Source: CAWKPF01 sp963851415 (GTDB lineage Bacteria > Acidobacteriota > Thermoanaerobaculia > Multivoradales > Multivoraceae). From it: 64,000 nt of DNA. The notes under the pieces are model-generated. The model did not search any database, was not told where the DNA came from, and worked only from the letters and a program-made list of their open reading frames with translations. Of the stretch, positions 8,791 to 17,254 are shown in pieces. Within the stretch, counting starts at the first letter, position 1. Every line of letters begins with the position of its first letter. The position numbers were made by a program, and so were the translations under genes. The stretch covers positions 1,116,001 to 1,180,000 of the forward strand of contig CAWKPF010000002.1 in the NCBI GenBank assembly GCA_963851415.1. Direction: 5' to 3'.

Positions 8791-9498
8791 TCAGTCTCTC
8801 TTCTCGTCCGAGATGATCCTGCCGTCACGCAACGTCACGATGCGCCGCGCATGCGCGGCGATGTCGTCCTCGTGAGTCACCAGGATCACGGTGTTGCCAC
8901 TTCGGTTGAGCTCGTCGAACAGTTCCATGATCTCGTCCGAGGTCGTGCTGTCCAGATTTCCAGTCGGCTCGTCCGCGAGCAGGATCGATGGCTCGTTGAC
9001 CAGCGCCCGTGCCACTGCCACACGCTGGCGCTGACCGCCCGAGAGCTCGTTCGAGCGGTGGGTCATTCGGTCACCGAGCCCGACTCGCTCGAGCGCTCTC
9101 TCGGCCATCCGACGCCGCTCGCTCTTGCTCACTCCGGCGTAGACCAGGGGCAGCTCGACATTGTTCAGAGCACTGGTCCGAGCCAGGAGATTGAAGGTCT
9201 GAAAGACGAATCCGATCTCTTGATTGCGGATCACGGCGAGCTCTTCGTCACTCAGCGCTTCGACCGCCACTCCGTTGAGCCGATAGCTGCCGGAGCTCGG
9301 TGTGTCGAGACAGCCGAGCAGGTTCATGAGCGTCGACTTGCCGCTTCCCGAGGCGCCCATGATCGCCAGGTACTCGCCCGCGGAAACGCTGAGATCGACA
9401 CCGTCGAGGGCACGCACCTCTTCGCTTCCGACCTGGTAGACCTTGTGCACATCGCGCAGTTCGAGCAGCTCAGAGCCCGAGCTCATGGGGTCCGCCAT
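8791..9498 (-). CDS. ABC transporter ATP-binding protein (MacB/LolD type)
   Basis: ATPase of a MacB-type exporter, 235 residues. Walker A is GASGSGKST (48-56), the Q-loop lies in FVFQTFNLLA, the signature is LSGGQRQRVAVARAL, Walker B is ILLADEPTGNLD, and the switch His is in VTHEDD. It is the last gene of a four-gene operon (adaptor 13370-12126, permease 12109-10814, permease 10800-9502, then this gene 3 nt later). It would power movement of the permease pair against the membrane-fusion adaptor. It is strikingly similar to the ATPase at 32806-33525, sharing long identical stretches such as RALDG, AIMGASGSGKSTLMNLLG and IGFVFQTFNLLARTSAL. ATG at 9498 lacks a clear ribosome site; translational coupling is likely. 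Confidence 0.93.
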   Translation of the reverse strand: MADPMSSGSELLELRDVHKVYQVGSEEVRALDGVDLSVSAGEYLAIMGASGSGKSTLMNLLGCLDTPSSGSYRLNGVAVEALSDEELAVIRNQEIGFVFQTFNLLARTSALNNVELPLVYAGVSKSERRRMAERALERVGLGDRMTHRSNELSGGQRQRVAVARALVNEPSILLADEPTGNLDSTTSDEIMELFDELNRSGNTVILVTHEDDIAAHARRIVTLRDGRIISDEKRD

Positions 9499-9501
9499 GA
9501 C

Positions 9502-10800
9502 TCAGGCGGCCTCGTGGCGCAGCGCCTCGACCGGGTCCATCCGCGCCGCCTGGCGAGCGGGGAGGTAGCCGGCGAGAACTCCGGTCAAACAGGACGAGCC
9601 GAGACCGAAGGCCACCGCCCAGAGCGGTAGCACTGGCAGGAACCCCGGCACAGCGAAGGTGAGAAGCGCGGTGAGCAGAGCCGCCACAGCGAGACCGCAC
9701 GCACCACCGAGCAGGGAGAGCAGCACCGACTCGATGAGAAACTGGCGAAGCACGTCCTGACGTCTCGCCCCGAGAGACATCCGAAGTCCGATCTCCCGGG
9801 TCCGCTCGGTCACCGCGATGATCATCACGTTGGCGATACCGATCCCACCGATGAGCAGAGAGACCGCCGCCAGGCCGATGGTCGCCAGAGCGATCCCGGC
9901 ACCGACCCGGTCGAACGTACCGATGATCTGCTCGGAGGTCGAGAGGGTGAAGTCGTTCGGCTCGTCCGGCCCGAGGCGGCGAAGCCGGCGAAGCACCGTC
10001 TCGATCTCCGTCTGAGCCGATTGCAGTCGACCCTCCGCGGAGCGAAGGTAGAGCACGGTGGCGTCGGCATCGGGGAAACGGCGCCGGGCGGTTCCGGCAG
10101 GGATCGCCAGCACGTTGTCCTGTCGATTCTCGCCGAAGAAACCACCACGCCGCGCTGCCAGCACGCCCACCACCGAGTAGGGCTCGCCCAGCAGATAGAC
10201 CTCGCGCCCCAGAGCCCCTTCTCCGTCGTCGCCCGCGAACAGCGCGCGAGACAAACTCGACCCCAGTACCGCGACCCGCGCAGCGGCCCGATCCTCCAGA
10301 TCGGTGAACGGGCGGCCGTGAGCGAACTCGGCACCGACCACGTCGAAGAAGTTCGCCGAGGAACCCTCGACCAGTACCGTATCGGACACCGAGGAGCCTG
10401 CGCGGGCGCTCAGGGCACGACCGTTGACCACCGATGGAATCAGGATCTGTGCTGCCGCGTCTTCGACCGCGTCCGATTGGCGCACGATGACCTCGCCGAA
10501 ACGGCGATCGAGTGGCTGGCGCCTCGCCTCCTCGTCGGACGCCGGGGAGTATGGATCGCCACTCAGGTGGAATGCGAAGACGTTGTCCGTGCCGAGCTCG
10601 CGAAACAGCAGAGCGATCTGATTGCGCACGTTGACCAGGACCGTCGCCACCAGCGAGACCGTCACGATTCCGACTACGATGCCGAGAACCGCGAGCGCTG
10701 CGCGGCCCGGGTTGGCGCGCAACGATTCCGTCGCCAGCAGCAGGGAGCTGCCTACCGAGTCGCGCCAGGGAACGTGTGGAACGGTCTTCCTTGCCTTCAC
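9502..10800 (-). CDS. ABC transporter permease (MacB/FtsX type), second permease of the operon
   Basis: MacB-like permease, 432 residues. An N-terminal helix (ALAVLGIVVGIVTVSLVATV) is followed by a large periplasmic MacB-PCD domain and a C-terminal FtsX domain with three helices containing SLLIGGIGIANVMIIAVTERTREIGLRMSLGA, the FtsX hallmark (cited here in part: IANVMIIAVTERTREIGLR). GTG at 10800 has GGAGGT 6 nt upstream and follows the previous permease stop by 13 nt, so it is preferred over an earlier in-frame ATG that would overlap that gene. Together with the first permease it probably forms a heterodimer, unlike the usual MacB homodimer. Confidence 0.9.
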   Translation of the reverse strand: MKARKTVPHVPWRDSVGSSLLLATESLRANPGRAALAVLGIVVGIVTVSLVATVLVNVRNQIALLFRELGTDNVFAFHLSGDPYSPASDEEARRQPLDRRFGEVIVRQSDAVEDAAAQILIPSVVNGRALSARAGSSVSDTVLVEGSSANFFDVVGAEFAHGRPFTDLEDRAAARVAVLGSSLSRALFAGDDGEGALGREVYLLGEPYSVVGVLAARRGGFFGENRQDNVLAIPAGTARRRFPDADATVLYLRSAEGRLQSAQTEIETVLRRLRRLGPDEPNDFTLSTSEQIIGTFDRVGAGIALATIGLAAVSLLIGGIGIANVMIIAVTERTREIGLRMSLGARRQDVLRQFLIESVLLSLLGGACGLAVAALLTALLTFAVPGFLPVLPLWAVAFGLGSSCLTGVLAGYLPARQAARMDPVEALRHEAA

Positions 10801-10813
10801 GGATCCACCTCCG

Positions 10814-12109
10814 CTACTCCGCGCGTAGCGCGTCGACGACGACGATTCGCGTCGCGCGTCGTGCCGGGAACCAGCCGGCAAGCAGCCCGCTGGCGCACGC
10901 AGCCAGCAGACTCCAGGCCACTGTCGAGAAACCCAGCCGCAGATCCAACCCGGCTCGCCCGGCGATCGCCACCACGGCGTAGACCGTCAGCACGCCGGCA
11001 AGGCCTCCGAGAAAGGCGATCGCCACCGACTCAGCCAGCACTTCGGCCAGAATCTGGGCTCTCGACGCACCCACCGCCCTTCGGACTCCGATCTCCCGGG
11101 TTCTCTGGGTGACCGAGACCAGGATGGTGTTGGCGACCACGAGAATGGCTGCGAGCAGAGCCATGGCGGAGATCGGCGCGGCGGCGAGCCCGATCCGCTC
11201 GGAGAGGGTCTGGACGAAACCTCGAGCGGCGTCCGGAGACAGGATGTCGAAATCGTCCTCCTCGCCGGGCCCCAATTCGTGGCGCGCTCGCATCGAAGTT
11301 CGTGCCCGCCCCTCCGCCGCGACGGTAGCCGCCGGCTCGTCGAGTCGAGGTGCCCGCGCCAGGATCTGCAGCGTCTCGGGCGCTCCGAATGCTCGCTCGT
11401 AGGTCGGAAGTGGGATCCAGGCGTTGCGATCGAGCGAGCTCCCGGCGACGTTGCCCTGGCGTTCCTGGAGACCGATCACCTCGAAACCTCGACCCGCGAT
11501 TCGCATCGTCTGCCCCAACGGATCGACCGCGGGAAACAGCTCCTCGGCGAGGATGGCACCGAGGACCACGACCTGGCGAGCCTGGTTCTCTTCCTGGCGT
11601 GAGAAGAAGCGGCCGCGCTCGATGGCGAGGTCGCGGATGCCGGCCAGCTCGGAGGTGGCCCCGACCAGGGTGGCCCCCTCGTAGCGACGCGAGCCCGCTG
11701 CCACCTCGACGCGGTTGCTGACCGTGGCGCCGTAGATCACTCGTCCACCCGCCCAGCGATCGAGAAAGCGCAGGTCGGCCCGACGGATGTTCGGGTTGCG
11801 CTCCAGCTTCCGCTCCAGCTCCTGACGACTGATCTGGCCGGGAGCAGCCACCTTGGCGAGCACGAACGTCTCGCTACCGAAGGCCCGCGCGGCATTGGTG
11901 CGCGCGAAGCGCGAGACTCCGTCGAGCGCCACGACCACGACCGCGATCGTTGCGACCGCCGCAGCGATCGCCGTTCCCGCCAGCAGCGCTCGGAGCGGAT
12001 GCGTTCTCACGGCTCCCACACCCTGCCGGACAGCTTCGATCAGCGATACCCGGCCGGGTCGCCGAGGAGAGCGAGCGCCGGTGGCGGTGGAGTCGGAGCG
12101 ACGTGTCAT
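10814..12109 (-). CDS. ABC transporter permease (MacB/FtsX type), first permease of the operon
   Basis: A 431-residue permease: one N-terminal helix (ALLAGTAIAAAVATIAVVVV), a periplasmic MacB-PCD domain of about 230 residues, and a C-terminal FtsX domain with three helices, including ANTILVSVTQRTREIGVRRA and the closing GWFPARRATRIVVVDALRAE, the typical end of the family. The FtsX-type motif differs in detail from that of the neighbouring permease, which fits two specialised subunits. ATG at 12109 lies 16 nt after the adaptor gene. Substrate is unknown; MacAB systems move peptides, lipoproteins, glycolipids or antibiotics to an outer-membrane channel. Confidence 0.9.
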   Translation of the reverse strand: MTRRSDSTATGARSPRRPGRVSLIEAVRQGVGAVRTHPLRALLAGTAIAAAVATIAVVVVALDGVSRFARTNAARAFGSETFVLAKVAAPGQISRQELERKLERNPNIRRADLRFLDRWAGGRVIYGATVSNRVEVAAGSRRYEGATLVGATSELAGIRDLAIERGRFFSRQEENQARQVVVLGAILAEELFPAVDPLGQTMRIAGRGFEVIGLQERQGNVAGSSLDRNAWIPLPTYERAFGAPETLQILARAPRLDEPAATVAAEGRARTSMRARHELGPGEEDDFDILSPDAARGFVQTLSERIGLAAAPISAMALLAAILVVANTILVSVTQRTREIGVRRAVGASRAQILAEVLAESVAIAFLGGLAGVLTVYAVVAIAGRAGLDLRLGFSTVAWSLLAACASGLLAGWFPARRATRIVVVDALRAE

Positions 12110-12125
12110 GACGATCGCGTCAGGC

Positions 12126-13370
12126 TCAGGGAACCCGGACCTGCGCTCCGTCTTCGAGCTCGCGCAGCACCTGGTAGGGGCCCGCGATCACCTCGGTCTG
12201 ATCCTCGATGCCGCTCACTTCGATGTCGAGACCTCCGATGATCCCGGTCTCCACCGGAAGGAACCGCGCCCTGCCGTCGGCCACGGTGAACACGCCGCGC
12301 ATCTCGCTGCCGTCCTCCTGGATGCGGATCACCACCGACTGGAGCGGCACGACAATGACGTTACGCCGCTCTCCCACCAGGATCTCGGCGTCGCAGGTCA
12401 GCCCCGGTCGCATGCCGGCCTCGGGATCGACGAGACGAATCTCGACTCGGAACTCACGGGCCGCCGCTCCCGCGCCGAGCTGCGGCAGCGCACTCGCCCC
12501 CACCTCGGTCACGCGTCCGCGAAAGCTCTTTCCCGGCAGCGCCTCGAGCGTAACGGTCGCCTCCTGCCCGACCGCGACCCGCAGCACGTCGGCTTCGGCC
12601 ACCTTGACCTCGGCGTTGAGCTCACTGAGGTCGGACACGGTCATCAACACGGTGCCGGGCTGGTTCTGGATCCCGATGACCACCATCTCGCCCTCTCGAA
12701 CCTGGAGACGCGAGACCACACCCGAGATCGGCGACTCGATCGACGTCTTCTGGAGGAGATCTCGTGCCCGATCGGCCTGGGCCCGCGCCTGGGACACTCG
12801 ACGCAGGGCTGCTTCACGCGCACCCTCGGCTCGGGCCGCCCCCGCTCGCGCGGAGCTCACCTGGGCGACTCTCGACTCCGCCATGGACCTCGCCGAATCC
12901 AGCTCCGAGGGAGAGATCAGGTCCTGGTCGAACAGCGCTTGGATGCGTACCAGATTGGCTGCCGATTCCCGGGCCTGTGCCTGGGCCAGCTCGAGATCGG
13001 CGCGCGCCAGGAGGATCTGCTCGCTCGCCGACTGGGCTTCTGCTTCGAGCGCTCGAATCGCCGCCTCCGCTGCCTCGAGCTCGCTCCTGGCCTGCACCGG
13101 ATCGATGCGCGCCAGAAGATCTCCAGCGCTCACCTCCTGGCCCTCAGCCACCGGCAGCTCGACCACTCGGCCCATGACGCTGGAGCCCACGTCGGCATAG
13201 CGTTCTGCGAGGATCTCCCCCGAGGCGGTGACGAAGGAGCGAAAGACCTCTCGGGTCTCGGCTCGCCCCAGCTCGACCTCGGATCCGCCCTCGCCGCGCC
13301 TTCCGAGAAGGACTATGGCAACGAGCGCCAACAGGACGACGCCGATCAAGATCATTCGGAACCGAGTCAC
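12126..13370 (-). CDS. Periplasmic adaptor (membrane fusion) subunit of MacAB-type exporter
   Basis: HlyD/RND-type membrane fusion protein of 414 residues. It has one N-terminal membrane anchor (MILIGVVLLALVAIVLLG), a split biotinyl-lipoyl domain (GRVVELPVAEGQEVSAGDLL, and later ESPISGVVSRLQVREGEMV), and a long Ala/Glu/Arg coiled-coil hairpin between them (about residues 110-200) that would contact a TolC-like channel. The barrel and membrane-proximal domains end the protein. It is the first gene of the exporter operon on the minus strand. GTG at 13370 has GGAAGG 7 nt upstream. No outer-membrane channel gene is in the window. Confidence 0.9.
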   Translation of the reverse strand: MTRFRMILIGVVLLALVAIVLLGRRGEGGSEVELGRAETREVFRSFVTASGEILAERYADVGSSVMGRVVELPVAEGQEVSAGDLLARIDPVQARSELEAAEAAIRALEAEAQSASEQILLARADLELAQAQARESAANLVRIQALFDQDLISPSELDSARSMAESRVAQVSSARAGAARAEGAREAALRRVSQARAQADRARDLLQKTSIESPISGVVSRLQVREGEMVVIGIQNQPGTVLMTVSDLSELNAEVKVAEADVLRVAVGQEATVTLEALPGKSFRGRVTEVGASALPQLGAGAAAREFRVEIRLVDPEAGMRPGLTCDAEILVGERRNVIVVPLQSVVIRIQEDGSEMRGVFTVADGRARFLPVETGIIGGLDIEVSGIEDQTEVIAGPYQVLRELEDGAQVRVP

Positions 13371-13661
13371 GAGCTGCCTTCCCTTCCGCTGCGAACGCTG
13401 TCCACGCCTTCTCCGGGCCGGTCGCCCGAGAGGCGACGGTATGGTAGCAACTCTCGAGCGACTTGTTTCGGTTCACCGCTTGCTCGGCGACCCAGCACTT
13501 CAGCCCGTGGTCGAAGCCTTCGGCGACCGAGCTGGTCGCGATCGGCAATTCGGCAACTTCTGCGCTGAACCGACCGTATACCTCTTGCAGCCACGGTCTC
13601 GTGGCTGGTCTTCTCGAGCTGCATCGCCACCGATCATCCTCTCTCGCGCACTTCGAACGCC
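13371..13661. other. Divergent intergenic region between exporter operon and serine hydrolase
   Basis: 291 nt with no credible gene. It must hold promoters for both directions. Visible elements are an inverted repeat at 13588-13607 (arms CAGCCACG and CGTGGCTG, loop GTCT), 54 nt before the hydrolase ATG, and a smaller one at 13421-13437 (GTCGCC/GGCGAC). Arms of this length are expected by chance several times in a window of this base composition, so no role is assigned. Confidence 0.4.
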
Positions 13662-15380
13662 ATGCTGACACGCCGCTCTCTCGCCGCTTTGACGCTCGCG
13701 CTCTTCGCGCTCCGACCTGGCTCGGCCCAGGACACGGCCATTCCGCAGGCCTTGGAGCGAGCGATTCCCCGGCTACTCGAGCAGGGGAGCATCCCCGGAC
13801 TCTCGATCGCCTTGATCGAATCAGGGGAGATCCGCTGGAGCGGCACCTTCGGAGTCAGGAGCCTGGCAAGCTCGGAGCCGGTCGATGCCCAGACCGTCTT
13901 CGAGGCAGCCTCCCTGAGCAAACCCGTCTTCGCCTACGTCGTGTTGCGCATGGTCGAGCGGGGCGACTTCGATCTGGACAAACCACTGGCCGAGATTCTG
14001 CCCTACGAGCGGCTGGAGCACGAGGATCGCTACCGCCAGATCACGGCTCGCATGGTGATGAGCCACTCGAGCGGACTGCCCAACTGGGGCGGCGACCGGC
14101 TCGAGCTGGAGTTCGATCCGGGAACGGCGTTCAACTACTCCGGCGAGGGATTCGTCTATCTTCAGAAGACCGTCGAGAAGCTGACGGGCCTCACCCTGGA
14201 CCAGGTGGCCCGGCGCGAAGTCTTCGCACCGTTGGGGATGGAGCGCAGCAGCTACGTGTGGCAGGAGGCCTTCCAAGCAGACATCGCGGCGCGTCACGAT
14301 TCCCAGGGCGAGGTTTCCCCGATCGGCCACTCGAACGAGGCAAACGCCGCCGCCTCCCTGCTGACGACCGCGCAAGACTACGCCCGCTTTCTGAACGCCA
14401 TCGTCAAGAGCCAGGGGCTGAAGCCCCCGACGGCGGCCGCGATGCTCCAGCCAGAACGCTCGCTCGAGAGCGCCACCTGGGGCGCCAGCGAGGAAGCGAA
14501 GCAACATCTCTCCTGGGGCCTCGGCTGGGGTCTTCAGGCCACACAGCGCGAACGGGCTTTCTGGCACTGGGGCGACAACGGCGACGCGAAGGCCTTCACC
14601 ATGGTGGATGTCGACACGGGAAGTGGATTCGTCTACTTCGCCAACAGTAGCGACGGACTGTCGATCGCAGGAGCCATCGTCGAACTGGTGTTCGGCGAAC
14701 CGTCCTGGGCGCTGGGCTGGCTCGACTACGAACGGCACGACGACCCCGCGCGAATCGCCCGCCTCACGCTGATCCGTTCCCATGACGAGGGTGGAGTCGA
14801 AGGCCTCACTACGGCCCTGCAGAGACTCCGTGCGAGCCAACCCGATCTGATGACCGAGGGGCTGGTCGACAAGCTCGGACACCAGCTACTCGAAAGGAAG
14901 AACGTCGAGGCGGCGCTCGCCGTGTTTCGATTCAACGTCCAGACTTCTTCGGAGTCCGCGAGCGCTCACGAGAGCCTGGGGGAGGCGTACCTGACGGCCG
15001 GGAGCTACGATTCGGCCCTCCAGAGCTATCGAAAGTCGCTCGCGCTCGACAGCGACGACGAGACCGTCGAGCGCGCCCTTCGTTGGATCGAGCAACGTCT
15101 CGAGGCCGAGAGCCGTCCGGTCGAGGTGCCGCTGGACACCCTGCGCCGCTACGCCGGCGACTACGGACCCCGCCATGTCGTCCTCGAAGGCGACACGCTG
15201 TACTACCAACGCGAGGGCAATTCTCGCTACCGTCTCGTCCCGATATCCCAGGACCTCTTCGCTCTGCAGGACATGGAGACCTTCCGCGTGCGCTTCGCTC
15301 GAGACGATGACGGGCAGATCGTCAAGATCGTGGGCCTTTACCTGGGCGGCAACCAGGACGAAACTCCCAGAAGCCCGTAG
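13662..15380 (+). CDS. Serine hydrolase (beta-lactamase/DD-peptidase family) with TPR tail
   Basis: Secreted class C beta-lactamase-like serine hydrolase, 572 residues. A signal peptide ends near GSAQ (residue 23). The catalytic motif SxxK is S84-LSK87, the YxN-equivalent is YSG in FNYSGEGF, and the third motif is HWG in FWHWGDNGDA. The catalytic domain ends near residue 350; it is followed by helical repeats that look like two or more TPRs (ALAVFRFNVQTSSESASAHE and SYDSALQSYRKSLALD) and a small C-terminal beta domain (RRYAGDYGPRHVVLEGDTLY) of the type often attached to these enzymes. The likely activity is peptidase or esterase; resistance function is not implied. ATG at 13662 opens a proper signal peptide. 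Confidence 0.88.
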   Translation: MLTRRSLAALTLALFALRPGSAQDTAIPQALERAIPRLLEQGSIPGLSIALIESGEIRWSGTFGVRSLASSEPVDAQTVFEAASLSKPVFAYVVLRMVERGDFDLDKPLAEILPYERLEHEDRYRQITARMVMSHSSGLPNWGGDRLELEFDPGTAFNYSGEGFVYLQKTVEKLTGLTLDQVARREVFAPLGMERSSYVWQEAFQADIAARHDSQGEVSPIGHSNEANAAASLLTTAQDYARFLNAIVKSQGLKPPTAAAMLQPERSLESATWGASEEAKQHLSWGLGWGLQATQRERAFWHWGDNGDAKAFTMVDVDTGSGFVYFANSSDGLSIAGAIVELVFGEPSWALGWLDYERHDDPARIARLTLIRSHDEGGVEGLTTALQRLRASQPDLMTEGLVDKLGHQLLERKNVEAALAVFRFNVQTSSESASAHESLGEAYLTAGSYDSALQSYRKSLALDSDDETVERALRWIEQRLEAESRPVEVPLDTLRRYAGDYGPRHVVLEGDTLYYQREGNSRYRLVPISQDLFALQDMETFRVRFARDDDGQIVKIVGLYLGGNQDETPRSP

Positions 15381-15669
15381 CCCTTGCGCCGTGGATCGGG
15401 ATCGACGCCACCGGAGGATCGAGCGGCGCACCAGACCCCGGGACCCTCCGACCTCTCCCTCGGAAACGCCCGCCACCTCTCGAATGCTCCATGCCCGTAC
15501 GCTAGGCTTTGCGCCTCCGAGGATCACTCCGGACGGTTCGCTTGGCTTCGGACGGATTGCTTGGCGGGCGAGTGCCTATCCTCTCGGTGCTCCGAGCATT
15601 CGCCTTCTCCCATTCGCTGCAGACACAGACACAGCCGAGCCCTCGTCGGGTCGGCCGGAGGTAGCACGC

Positions 15670-17085
15670 ATGTCCGCGCACATCAGCATGCTCGATCAGG
15701 TCCTACACAACTTCGATCGGGCCGCTGCGCTCACCGATCACGACCCGTCTCTCCTGGCCCAGATCAAGGTCTGCAACTCCAACTATCGCGTCAGCTTTCC
15801 GATCCGACGTGATGACGGATCGATCGAGGTGATTCACGGCTGGCGGGCCGAGCACAGTCATCACCGGCTGCCGACCAAGGGCGGCATCCGCTACAGCCGA
15901 CAGGTCAATGAAGACGAGGTCACGGCACTGGCGACTCTGATGACCCTCAAGTGTGCGCTGGTCGACATCCCTTTCGGTGGCGCCAAGGGCGGGATTCAGA
16001 TCTCGTCTCGCGACTACTCGGTCGCCGAGCTCGAACGCATCACCCGACGCTACGCGACCGAGCTCTTCAAGAAAGGGTTCATCGGTCCCGGTATCGACGT
16101 ACCGGCCCCCGACTACGGCAGCGGAGCCCGTGAGATGGCGTGGATCGCCGACACCTACATGGCACTCGCCGGAGGGGAGCTCAACTACCTCGCCTGCGTG
16201 ACCGGCAAGCCGGTAGGCCAGGGCGGAATCCGCGGACGCACCGAGGCGACCGGCCGCGGCGTCTTCTTCGGCATTCGCGAAGCCTGCAGCATCGCGAAGG
16301 ACATGAAGCGCCTGGGACTCGAGCCCGGCCTCGAGAACAAGCGGGTCGTTGTGCAGGGTCTGGGCAACGTCGGCTACCACGCTGCGAAGTTCCTCGAGGA
16401 GGGCGGTGCCGTGATCGTCGCCATCGCCGAGTACGAAGGAGCGATCCATGACCCCCACGGGTTGAACGTGCAGCGAGTGTTCGACCATCGGCGCGAGACC
16501 GGTTCGATCCTGGGCTTCCCTGGGGCGACCGACCTGACGTCGTCGAGCAGCGCCCTGGAGGTCGACTGCGACATCCTGGTGCCGGCGGCGCTGGAGAACC
16601 AGATCCGCGCCGACAACGCACCGAACATCAAGGCGCGCATCGTGGCCGAGGCGGCCAACGGCCCGACCACCGCCGAAGCCAGCGAGCACCTGCACGAGCG
16701 GGGAGTTCTGGTGATCCCGGACACCTACCTCAACGCCGGCGGCGTAACCGTGTCCTACTTCGAGTGGTTGAAGAACCTCCAGCACGTCCGCTTCGGACGC
16801 ATGCAGAAGCGCTTCGACGAGGGTGCCTTCCTGCGGATCCTGAACGGAGTCGAGGCGGCCACGGGAGCCCAGTTCACCGAGGAGTCCATGGCCAGAATCG
16901 TGCGCGGCGCCGGTGAGGAGGATCTGGTCAACTCGGGCCTGGAAGAGACCATGATCCTGGCCTACCGGGAGATCCTGGAGATCCAACGGACCCATTCGGA
17001 CCGCATCGATCTCCGGACCGCGTCGCTGGTGAGCGCAATCGACAAGATCGCCATGACCTACCAGAACATGGGCATCTGGCCGTAG
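15670..17085 (+). CDS. gdhA: Glu/Leu/Phe/Val dehydrogenase (glutamate dehydrogenase)
   Basis: Cytoplasmic glutamate dehydrogenase, 471 residues, catalysing reversible oxidative deamination of glutamate to 2-oxoglutarate and ammonium with NAD(P). Substrate-binding lysines are K70 in LPTKGGIRY and K94 in LKCALVDIPFGGAKGG, and the catalytic lysine is K106. The Rossmann domain carries VVVQGLGNVGYHAAKFL and the family motif ANGPTT, followed by the conserved DTYLNAGGVTVSYFEWLKN. A Leu dehydrogenase is less likely because of length and motif match. ATG at 15670 has GGAGGT 8 nt upstream; the frame is open further 5' but has no coding character. It stands alone, with 289 nt before it that show no gene. 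Confidence 0.93.
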   Translation: MSAHISMLDQVLHNFDRAAALTDHDPSLLAQIKVCNSNYRVSFPIRRDDGSIEVIHGWRAEHSHHRLPTKGGIRYSRQVNEDEVTALATLMTLKCALVDIPFGGAKGGIQISSRDYSVAELERITRRYATELFKKGFIGPGIDVPAPDYGSGAREMAWIADTYMALAGGELNYLACVTGKPVGQGGIRGRTEATGRGVFFGIREACSIAKDMKRLGLEPGLENKRVVVQGLGNVGYHAAKFLEEGGAVIVAIAEYEGAIHDPHGLNVQRVFDHRRETGSILGFPGATDLTSSSSALEVDCDILVPAALENQIRADNAPNIKARIVAEAANGPTTAEASEHLHERGVLVIPDTYLNAGGVTVSYFEWLKNLQHVRFGRMQKRFDEGAFLRILNGVEAATGAQFTEESMARIVRGAGEEDLVNSGLEETMILAYREILEIQRTHSDRIDLRTASLVSAIDKIAMTYQNMGIWP

Positions 17086-17254
17086 GCGAGCCGGACCTCC
17101 AGCGAGATCGGGTGAGGCTCCCGCTTCACGGCCGGTGGGCCTCGCGGATCGGCGGCTCGTCGGCCCACGCCCTCACGCGCGACAGCCTGGCCGATCCCTG
17201 CAGTGGCAGCTCGCTGCACGATGCCTGGGTCGAGGTGGCCAGGCTCTGAGACTT

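Noticed and set aside
15175..15669. N-terminal extension of glutamate dehydrogenase
   Set aside because: The frame is open upstream but overlaps the serine hydrolase end, lacks homology to the family, and the ATG at 15670 has a strong ribosome site.
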